This document shows positions 7,862 to 16,249 of a stretch of DNA of 16,249 nucleotides, piece by piece (the stretch's first letter is position 1; each line of letters opens with the position of its first letter). This stretch comes from Larix sibirica (taxonomy: Eukaryota > Streptophyta > Pinopsida > Pinales > Pinaceae), in the NCBI GenBank assembly GCA_004151065.3, contig NWUY0300025288.1, positions 43,894-60,142 on the forward strand. The letters run 5' to 3'. Position numbers and translations under genes: made by a program. A model generated the notes under the pieces. It did no database searches. It was given only the letters and a program-made list of their open reading frames with translations, and was not told where the DNA came from.

Positions 7862-8419
7862 GTGGCTGCGGCTACATTGACGATTTCCCTCTTTACTGCA
7901 TGTTGGGGTCTCCCCAATACTCGATGGGCACCTGTGGTGGTCTGGGATCCGGGGATCTATCCATTTCCATACGGTTTCTTCGATGGGGCAACCCTAGCAA
8001 ATCTGTGTGGGGCTGGTGCAGTTCTCTGCGTAAGCCCGGAGCATCATTTCCATCATTCCTGTGCGGCAGGTATGGGCACAAACACGCATGCAGAGCTCAT
8101 TGCACTTTGGTTACTCCTCTGGTTTGCACATTCTCGTGTTGTTTGGTCCTGCTGGGTATTTGGGGATTCTCAATGCATCATAATTTGGGTTTCTAAAGGA
8201 GCGGCTCTCAATGCTATTCACCATACTCACTGGAAAGCCCGGGTAGTAGAATTGGTAAAATCTTTCAACTATATCCATTTCCAGCATATTTATCGGGTCC
8301 ATAACTCTACAGCTGATAGTCTATCAAGGAGATCTGTAGGTGACATGCAGGGAACTGCACTGTGCAAAGAATGGAGAGCAGGGTTGCTGATAGGAACTTC
8401 TCAGCTTCCACTCTATTAG
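7862..8419 (+). CDS. LINE RNase H domain, intact open frame (fragment)
   Basis: 185 codons are open and encode an RVT_3-type RNase H, which would degrade RNA in RNA-DNA hybrids during retrotransposition. The four acidic catalytic positions are present: Asp41 in FFDGA, Glu78 in HAELIAL, Asp102 in FGDSQCII and Asp152 in NSTADSLS. The Met at the start is arbitrary: in the parent element the domain is the C-terminus of ORF2, and the upstream part is in another frame after an indel. The stop at 8417-8419 is likely the native ORF2 end, since a 3' UTR and poly(A) follow. The open frame suggests a younger insertion than its neighbours. Expression as a separate protein is doubtful. Confidence 0.75.
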   Translation: MAAATLTISLFTACWGLPNTRWAPVVVWDPGIYPFPYGFFDGATLANLCGAGAVLCVSPEHHFHHSCAAGMGTNTHAELIALWLLLWFAHSRVVWSCWVFGDSQCIIIWVSKGAALNAIHHTHWKARVVELVKSFNYIHFQHIYRVHNSTADSLSRRSVGDMQGTALCKEWRAGLLIGTSQLPLY

Positions 8420-8751
8420 AATTATCTGGGAGCATCGTCTGGATATTCTTCTACCTGTGTTTTCAGTTTTATAAGGCTCCTCTCTTGTGCTTGGTTATTC
8501 TAATGACTCCGGGTCAGCATGTCTAGTTTTGATATTGTCGAGCTTACTAATAGTTGATAGGGACTGGTAAGTCTTATGTTGACTTTACCCAATGGGTATG
8601 GAACAATTTTGTTTACAAATTGTAGTGTTGTATATTTGCAGGAAATACTTGATGTATTTTGGACAAAGTTACCTGAATCCGCTGAGATGTAATTGATCAC
8701 TACTTGTGGTCGGCTTTTGTGCCTAATATAAAAGCTGATCTTTTCTATGTG

Positions 8752-8763
8752 AAAAAAAAAAAA
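8752..8763 (+). other. LINE poly(A) tail
   Basis: Twelve consecutive A residues follow TAATATAAAAGCTGATC and TTTTCTATGTG, marking the 3' terminus of the LINE insertion. The sequence afterwards is ordinary AT-rich DNA. Confidence 0.85.
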
Positions 8764-9539
8764 TTAAAGATAAACTTAACTTATATTTATAATTTTAAAT
8801 TAATTACCACTAATAAGAAATTAATCCCTTGAAAAACTAATCCAAGGTAAATGTTTTATTGGAATTTCTTGTCTTATAATAAGTTAACTAAGTTCCTATT
8901 ATATTGCTTCCTTAGCCCATACATTTCAAAGCAAATTCAACATTGAATCACTCATCAAATCTAATTCCAATGTATTTGGATTAGACTTTCTACCCAAGTT
9001 GATTTATTGGACAAGTCTTTAAGGTTAATTAAAAGATCCTAATGGATCTTTGTTCATTACTTTATTGCTCTCAAGGTGAGTTTACCAAGAAATTTGTATA
9101 AACTCTACATGTTATTCTAGACAATTTTGCCTTTATTTCAACGTTCATCTTATCCTTCACTCCCACCCAAGCTATATGTTTGTTATAGAATATATATTTT
9201 AGGTTTTCTTTGGTTTACCGAGATTTATTTTAAGATTTAATTATAATTAGTCAAGTTTGTGTTTTTATTATTGTATAATAATTGATTAGATTGATAAAGT
9301 TTAACATATAATAAATATGAGCAATTGCTCTCGACCATGTAAAGGATGTCGTATTAAAATTAAATTAATGGAATGTATCATGGCATTTTTTCATTTGTAA
9401 ATGGATGTTTTGAATAAAACTAAATTAATGAAATATATATACTTTGTTGACTCGCTTTGTTAAATAAATGGCGTTTCCAAAATGGATACAATAGTAGGGT
9501 TAGTATGTTTTTATTGAGGAAGTTTGAAGGGGCTCAAAG
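8764..9539. other. AT-rich spacer, no gene seen
   Basis: Very AT-rich DNA between two LINEs with no open frame of note, no tandem repeat and no RNA gene I can identify. Related strings containing AAATTAATG occur near 9360 and 9422, too short to interpret. Confidence 0.6.
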
Positions 9540-9673
9540 GGCTCTACGGTGTAAGGAGTTTTAGTGGTCTATATTAGCGTGGGTTCAAGAGTTTCAGCTG
9601 TGGCTGAGAATGAGGTCGCCTGGAGGGGGCTCCTCCCCTCCCCCCATATTGGATCAAAGGGAGCACAAAAAAC

Positions 9674-10930
9674 ATGGCGAAGGGCCCTTTCATGCGAAGG
9701 CTCCTTTCCAACGTCGACGATGGAACATGTGGACAAATGAGAGAGGGTATTGGACGCCATAATGGTGGTTATGTGCCTAAATCTTTAGAGATCCCCTCTC
9801 TCCAGATCCAATTTGAGAAACTACGTGAGAGAATTGAACTCTGGAAGGAAAGAGTCTTAATTTTTGAATTTATTGGGGTTTGGCCCAAGGAGAGAGATCT
9901 TCTTAGACTGATCAAAGAAACCTGGAACCCCAAGGGCCATTACGACTTGCAGTTGGGATCAAAAGGATTTTTCACTATCATATTTTTCAATCAGGAAGAT
10001 CGGGATAGAATTCAAGATGGAGGACCATATTTTTTCTTCTCAGCTGGTCTTTACCTCAAACCCTGGAAATAACGTTTCAACCCAGGCAAAGAAGATATGC
10101 ACGTTGCCCCAGTTTGGATCCGCCTCTACTTACTTCCATGCAAATACTCGGAACCAGACATACTACGAGACGTTGGTAATTCCCTGGGGAATTTGTGAAA
10201 CTTTCTAAACATACCAAACAACTTAGGTATACCTCATATTCCCAGATCTGTGTGTATATGGATATCTCCCGTGATCTCCCTGAGGAAATCAATCTGAACT
10301 GGGATGACGAGGATTGGATCCATCCCCTCGACTATGAACATATCCCCTTCAGATGCAGACAATGTCACGTGTATGGCCATCTCAGCAGAGACTTCCCCCA
10401 AAACAAACCCCCCCTCCTCCTCCCCAGTCGGTCCCGAAGAAAGAGAGGGATGATGAAGGTTTTACGCAGGTAAATAACAAATGAAGGTATGGATGCAAGA
10501 AGATGGGACAGACGAACAACAAGAAGTTGGCTAGCACGAACATATTTGAAATCCTAAGCTCGATGGAAGAAAATTCGAGGGACCTAATCTAGGAGGACTC
10601 AAAGCAACATCCATATAAAATGGACTAGGTCTAGATAGAGGATAAGAGATCTCAGGAAAACCAGGAAGAGCAACTGGAAAAAATGGAAGAAGACCCTCAA
10701 GAAGAGGGGGAGGTTAAGGATCTAGGGGAACTTGACCTAGATGAGATCAAGAGGGAGTGCAACAATAAAGGGAAAGATTATGTTCCAAGACGCCAGATTG
10801 AACTTCTACAAGGGACCATTTTACAAACAAAAGAAACCCCTCAACCGGGCATTTCGGAGGATAACCAGAAGTGAAATAGGAGGAAAATCTCAAAAGAGGG
10901 AGAAAAAAGAGGAAGAAATACCAACAAATA
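9674..10930 (+). pseudogene. LINE ORF1 (DUF4283, CCHC knuckle), broken
   Basis: ORF1 of plant L1 elements is an RNA-binding, gag-like protein of the retrotransposition particle. From the Met at 9674 the frame holds the DUF4283 core (LQIQFEKLRERIELWKERVL through YDLQLGSKGFF to RIQDGGPYFF). A TAA at 10070-10072 follows PWK, and the same frame continues with FNPGKED and WIRLYLLPCKY. A 1-nt shift near 10190 moves to the frame with VKLSKHTK and the zinc knuckle CRQCHVYGHLSRDF (about 10350-10395), where the fourth ligand is Phe instead of Cys. A further shift gives REDDEGF and NIFEIL, then an acidic tail (10683-10874, EEDPQEEGEVKDLGELD). It is non-functional. Confidence 0.85.
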
Positions 10931-11025
10931 GAGGATAGCGGAAGTATGAACTAAGCTAATTGAATCAGGCCAATATCCCACGATAAAGGCAACCTTTTCT
11001 GAATTCAACAAAGTTTCTCAATGAA

Positions 11026-14000
11026 ATGATAACATGGAATATCCGTGGGGTGAATCACCGCCCCAAGATTAGGACTCTGAGAAATAAGTTACGAAAGGAG
11101 AAACCCATGATCATTTTCCTTCAGGAGATGAAATGCAAAGCATAATTTATTAAATAAATAGGAAATTAGATATGGAAGGGGAGTGAAACCATGGCAATCA
11201 ATGCAAAAAGGCCAGCAGGAGGTCTGGCAATCTTGTGGCATCCTGAGGAAGTTTGTTTATCCAACTTCCGGGCCACAATATTCTTCCTATCTGCTGACTC
11301 CCAAATCATCAACTCCTCAGTCAAGGGTGTTATTACAAACGTCTATGGCCTGAGTGTAAATCCACAAATGGTTGCTTTATTGGATGCTCTAGCATGGGCG
11401 ACCCGGTGGACAGGAGACAAGTAGTGGATAGTTGGAAGAGACTTCAACCTAATCACCTCCATAAGAAGAAAAAAGAAGGTAGAAGGATCCCGGGGGAAGC
11501 AAATGAAGAATTCAAAGACTTACTCGAAGAAGCTAGGCTGATGGATGTGGAAACCAGGAACAACTGGTTTACTTGGAATAACAGGAGAGGGGGAGAAAAC
11601 CACGTGACCTCCAGATTCGATAGGTTCCTACTGTCGGAAGCCATTGTCATTGGTGGGGGAGATTTGACCGCTATGGTTCTTCCAACTGCTGGATCAGACC
11701 ACTGGTCGTTCTACCTCTATTGGGACGGTGTGGGTCCTCCAAATAGGAGTCCCTTCAGATTCGAACAATTCTGGCTCGAGCATAAAAATTTCAAATTAAT
11801 GGTCCAACAATGGTGGGAGGATCTAGATCCCCCAAGGGGATCGAGGATGTACCAATTCCAACAGAAGCTGAAATCCCTAAAAGCAAAGCTCTGTACATGG
11901 AACAAAGAAGAATTTGGGAACATCTTCCAACACAAAAAACGCCCGACTGAGCAAGTAGAGAAGATTCAGAAAGAGGGATGGAGAATGGTTATGATGAGGA
12001 TCTGAAAACTCAGGAGAATAGTACCCTAGATTAGCTAAATGATCGGGAAATCCAGGAGGGGATCTACTAGAAACATAAATCTAGGAACCAATGGAGAACG
12101 TAATACTAAAATTTTCCACCAATCAGTGATCCAAAGTAGACAAAGGAATCAGATCAACGGGATGAAAAAAGAAACTGCGCATCATGTGGAAAGCGGGGAG
12201 GAAATTGAAGCAGTGCATCGGATGGCTATTGGGAAATACCCAGACCCAAACGACTTTACTATGACCTTCTTTCACCACTTTTGAGACCTAATCAAGGAGG
12301 AAGTCTGGTAGATTGTGGAAGACTCTAGGAAGACTAAAGGGGTGTTGAAGGCTTTCAATGCCATGTTCTTGACTCTCATTCCCAAAAGAGAAGGAGCAGA
12401 ATCTCTGGGTACGTGTAGACCTATTTCCCTGTGCAATGTTATTTACAAAATCATTACCAAAGTTATTGCCAACAGATTGAAATCGCTCCTCCCCAACCTG
12501 GTGTCCCCAGAACAATTTGGGTTTGTCGAGGGCTGATAGATCCTAGATGGAGTCATATTGGTTCACGAGGTAATTCACTCCTTGAAGATGAAAAAGACGC
12601 CCGGAATGATCCTAAAGCGCCTTGACATCCCAAAATCCTATGACAAGCTAAGATGGAAATTCATGAGAGAGATGCTCAAGGTTTATGGCTTCAGCCAAGA
12701 ATGGATTGAATGGGTTTTGAATTTTACATCTTCAGCTTTTTTCTCGATCCTTCTCAACAGATCTCCCACGAGGCCTTTTATCCCATCACGAGGCATAAGG
12801 CAAGGGCCCCCCCTCTCCTCCTTCTTGTTTATCTTAATGGAAGAAGGGATTAGTAGGAAAATAAAAGCCATGGTTGAAAGGAGTGAAATCAAAGGATTAA
12901 GTCGGCACACTGGAGTTGATAGACAAACCCATCAACAGTTTGTAGATGACACTATGCTCATGGGTCACTCGTTTGTCCAAGAAGCTAAAGCGTTCAAAAA
13001 ATGTCTAAACCTCTTTTCTAAGGCCTCAAGTCTTGAGATCAACAAGGACAAGTCTCAAATATTAGTTTTCAATTCTCCTAGAGTTACCCAGAGAAACATA
13101 ACCTGAATCCTAGGATTCCAAGGGAGCTCCCTTCCATCCAAATACTTAGGCGTACCACTTGCTGAAGGAGTGGTAAGAAAAGTCTCGTGGTTTGATCTGC
13201 TTGACCGGATAAGAGGGAAACTTTCAAATTGGATCCTTCGGCCTCTCAACTTGGCGAGCAGGATTACCCTCATCAAATCTGTGCTCCAAGCTATGCCAAT
13301 CTACCTTTTCTCGGTTATGGCTGCTCCTAAGGATGTACTGAAAGATATTAGGAACCTCCAGCACCAATACTTATGGAAAGGATCCTCAGATAAAAACAAA
13401 TGGGCATTATTCAATTGGGAAAATCTATGTAAGCCAAAATATCATGGAGGTATGGGATTAAGAGAGCCGAAAAATAATAGTGAAGTTATGGGGGGCAAAA
13501 TTTGGTGGGGATGGGTCACCCATTCCTCAGAGCCTTGGGAAAAACTATGGCATGTTAAGTATGCACAAGATAGATCAAAATAGGAGCTAATTCGATTCGA
13601 TGAAGAAAAACCAGGCTCGCATATTTGACAGACTGCTCTCCATAGCAGGCAAATCATTCAAGATCACGGCTTCTGGGAAATCAGGAATAAGGAAGCAACG
13701 AATTTTTGGCAAGACTCATGGCAACATATGCCTAACCTTTCCCTTCAATTCGACGCCTTGGTAAGCCGAGCTAGATGTTTGGAAATGGGACTCACAAAAG
13801 CCAAACAATTATGGTGGGTGGACACGGGGGAGGGGGAGTACCGTGAATGGAAACCACTAGATTGGTGGGACCAGAGATTCCCGATAGAAGAGTTGCCCAG
13901 ACTGTGGGATACTATCCAAGAGCGGTGCATTGGAACCCAAGGTGGGATAGATAAACTAAGATTGGGACACACGACAAAAGGGGTTTTTGATATTAAGGAG

Positions 14001-15132
14001 GCCTATGAGTTATGGACAAGACAACAGGAGACCAGGAAGTTTGGAAAAATATCTGGAAGAACAATATTTGGCCCAAAATTGCCACCTTCCTATGGTTAGT
14101 CATGCATAGGAGAATCGTCACTGGTGAAAATCTCTAGAAGCGAGGCACGCTTGGTCCTACCCAATGCACCTTATGTGTCGTTGCGGAGGAAACAATGGAT
14201 CACCTTCTTAATGAATGTCCCTTTACTTCCTCCCTCCAGGATAAAGGGGCAAAGATCTTTCAATGCTCTAACAAAATCAGAGGCTGTCTGGACTGCTCGA
14301 TTGGAGAATGGGATTCGAAGGCCTTCTGAAATCCCATTGTCAATCATACCTGGCTCATATTCCATGGGTTCCTTCTTTGGGGAATCTAGAAGGAGCGCAA
14401 TAAGCGCATGTTTCAAGATAAAAACATAAACTTATGAGGATGTCTGGACCAAAGTAAAACTTCACATCAAGGAATCAATCAAGATATGCAATTGGAATGA
14501 TAAGGATTGGGAAGTGGTTGGCTCAGATAAAAGAATCCTTGATGATTGGGGAATTTCCCGATTAGCTATGATTCTTTCTCTTAGAAATTCCAATGCTCTT
14601 GCCCCTGCTAGCCCAACCTTTTGGGCTCCCCCTTCATTGGGTGCTTTCAGGCTAAACTTCGACAGTTCCTCCAGAGGGAACCCGAGATCTACGGGTTTTG
14701 GCGAGGTTGTTCAGAACCATTAGGTTAACATCCTGAAAGTTTTTCTCAGATACATCGGAAACGACACAAATAATGTTGCAGAATTGGATGGACTAATCTA
14801 TGTCCTCAATTTGGTTGCTAGAGAAGGATGGTAGCCCGCCATTATGGAGGGGGACTCCAGGGTCATCATCCACATGGCGAATATGTTGCAAAATGGACAG
14901 ATGCTTTCCAAGGTGGTGGTCGGTTGGAGGCTGGAATATAGGATGGAAAATTTGCAAACCTTACTCATAAGACCCCACGCCTAGACCTTTGTCTATGTCA
15001 TACAAGAGGGAAATAAGGTGGTATACCACTTTGACAACGTGGGAGAAAGGGAGAAACATCGGGGCCGAGACAGACAACTAGAAATCTTTGAGAATCAGGC
15101 TTGGTCTACTTGGTGCTCCCAGCTAGCAATAT
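11026..15132 (+). pseudogene. LINE ORF2 (endonuclease, RT, zf-RVT, RNase H), broken
   Basis: ORF2 would nick target DNA and copy the element RNA into it. The AP endonuclease starts at MITWNIRGVN, keeps LQEMKC and shows GRDFN for the usual GGDFN, then SDHW near 11695. RT keeps RPISLCNVIYKIITKVIANR, the motif A Asp in LDIPKSYDKL (about 12621) and FVDDT (about 12940), but motif B reads RQGPPLSSF where QGDPLSPF is usual. zf-RVT (14063-14430) keeps CTLC and HLLNEC. RNase H (about 14640-15045) keeps LNFDSSSRGNP, NVAELDG and EGDSRVI, but its last Asp is lost (VVYHFDN). The best-fit path changes frame about five times (near 11465, 11980, 12095, 14035 and 14430) and crosses some 16 stops after 11200. 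Inactive. Confidence 0.92.
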
Positions 15133-16100
15133 AAGACACCCTTTCCTCTACGGAGGGAGTTGTTGACACGTCCCATGACCACACGCTTTGATTAGGTCCC
15201 CACATGACAAGATCAATAGACATCTGAAACATTAATAACCCACCTCCCTATGACATCGTGGATATTAATGGAAACAGTACTCAATTGATTGAAGACCTTA
15301 GTTCTCGTGCGGACCATGATGCAAAAGCAATACGATCTTGTCCTCGACCTGCGTATGGGTGTCCTTAAGATGACGCGAAGGAATATCGAGATTGCAGGCC
15401 AAATCCTACAACTTAATGAGGACGTGAATGAATTGATCAGGGAAATTATGGAGCTGGTTGATGGTGTGGCTATATATGCAGAGGGAAAGATCTTCCCTAT
15501 TTGCAATGTTATCTGTATCCTCGACTTTCTAGATCTTTTGTGGGTTATAAACAAAGGAAAACAGGGGGGAGTGGGTTAGGAAAAGTGCCCCCCCCTTGGA
15601 TGCTCACAATGGAAACCAAGGGGAAGTTCACTAGGAAAAGTCCCAAGGACAAGGGGGAAGCTAAAATTCTCAAAGTGACCCACGAACAACAGAGGGCAAT
15701 CCAAGATGCTCATTTCTTTCGGAAGCAAATTCCTCAAGCCATTCATGGTGAAATTGAGCAAGTTGAGAGGAGGATGTGGGAACAATTCAAGGAACTCAAG
15801 TTGGAAGAGGTCAGAGAGGAGTTAGATGAATGGGTGCAAGATCTTGGCACCACCTATGGAAGAATGTCCACTTAAGACCAGGTATCAGTCACCTATTAGG
15901 TGTTTAAGGGTCTCTTGGCCCATGTCTCGATGGAACGCGTGAACAAAGAAGCCGACGATGAGGAACCTACTCGGGCCTAAAAGGAGCATAACATGGACTG
16001 TCGACTGATGCACAAAAAAAATGATGTTATAGCAAGCAAGATGGGGATTCAATTACCTTCCCCCTTCTGGTTCGGGACTTGGCAAAGAAGTTTCCAATCA
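15133..16100 (+). pseudogene. Unrecognised decayed ORF, charged and helix-rich
   Basis: After the LINE RNase H the plus strand remains protein-like. First comes DIVDINGNSTQLIEDLSSRA; after a frameshift it reads VLDLRMGVLKMTRRNIEI and LNEDVNELIREIMELVDGV (coiled-coil-like). From about 15580 it reads METKGKFTRKSPKDKGEAK, THEQQRAIQDAHFFRKQI and MWEQFKELKLEEVREELDEW. A TAA at 15873 follows GRMST, and the same frame goes on with DQVSVTY, a TAG, VFKGLLAHVSMERVNKEADD, another TAA and more. I recognise no domain. It could be an extra 3' ORF of the LINE, the gag-like region of another retroelement, or a decayed host gene. The longest open parts are 15289-15579 and 15501-15875. Confidence 0.4.
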
Positions 16101-16249
16101 AGTGCAAGGTTGCTCTGGGGCGAGCACTAACAAAGAAGCAGCTACTATGACTGTCGGATGCTCAATACATGGTCATGGATGTTAGAATTTTAAGTGCAAT
16201 AACAATAAGGATCACTGAAAGATAAACAAGCATGGCATAGACAATAGTA

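Larger units (their letters stand above)
7517..8763 (+). mobile_element. 5'-truncated LINE (3' end with poly(A))
   Basis: The 3' part of a second L1-type LINE, a different family from the copies at 5535 and 9540. It holds the zf-RVT domain, a linker, an RNase H domain, a 3' UTR of about 330 bp and a terminal run of 12 A (8752-8763). The order zf-RVT then RNase H then poly(A) is typical of plant LINEs, and 5' truncation is typical of their insertion. The left edge coincides with an N at 7516, so the true 5' end may be hidden by an assembly gap. I found no clear target-site duplication. Confidence 0.85.
9540..15132 (+). mobile_element. Near full-length, inactive L1-type LINE
   Basis: A plant non-LTR retrotransposon with 5' leader, ORF1 (DUF4283 and CCHC knuckle) and ORF2 (AP endonuclease, reverse transcriptase, zf-RVT, RNase H) in the expected order and spacing. 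Both ORFs carry many stops and several frameshifts. The outer limits are approximate: the 5' end is placed in the GC-richer leader before ORF1, and the 3' end at the first TAA after RNase H (15130-15132). No poly(A) is seen there. A run of 8 A at 16014-16021 might be the true tail if the ORF-like sequence after 15132 belongs to the element. Confidence 0.9.

Noticed and set aside
7765-8196. A 143-codon plus-strand frame overlapping RNase H
   Set aside because: It overlaps the recognisable RNase H frame (7862-8419) and has no motif of its own.
14124-14429. A 101-codon frame as a gene
   Set aside because: The zf-RVT domain with its zinc ligands is read in another frame across the same bases; this frame is a shadow.

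Overview
The window is nuclear DNA from a seed plant. The evidence is an intact histone H4 gene with the plant-type residues Ile60 and Arg77, and plant L1-type LINE debris with the domain order DUF4283, CCHC knuckle, AP endonuclease, RT, zf-RVT and RNase H. The AT-rich background and many old, decayed repeats would fit a large genome such as a gymnosperm's, but that is inference.

Layout. 1-2460 is AT-rich with only decayed, coding-like patches. 2461-2852 (minus) is an exon-like fragment of an unrecognised gene, with good splice borders and several stops. 3192-3300 is a 41-bp tandem repeat. 3391-4252 has no confirmed gene, but on the minus strand it shows telobox-like motifs, splice-like sites and a possible terminal exon. 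4303-4614 (minus) is the H4 gene, the only clearly functional gene. It has upstream histone-type promoter motifs and, 32 nt past its stop codon, a perfect hairpin resembling the animal and algal histone mRNA 3' stem-loop.

5369-5521 is a 51-bp tandem repeat. It abuts a tandemly duplicated LINE fragment (5535-6371). 6372-7515 is non-coding and holds a degenerate 46-bp minisatellite. 7517-8763 is the 5'-truncated 3' end of a second LINE, with an open RNase H frame and a poly(A) tail. 8764-9539 is AT-rich filler. 9540-15132 is a near full-length but dead third LINE. 15133-16100 is a decayed, charged, coiled-coil-like ORF that I do not recognise.

The genes do not form a pathway: this is one housekeeping histone gene in a retroelement graveyard. 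The points most worth checking are the H4 3' hairpin, the stop-codon spectrum of the large LINE (TAG and TGA only over almost 4 kb), the unrecognised minus-strand exon and the unrecognised ORF at the right end.
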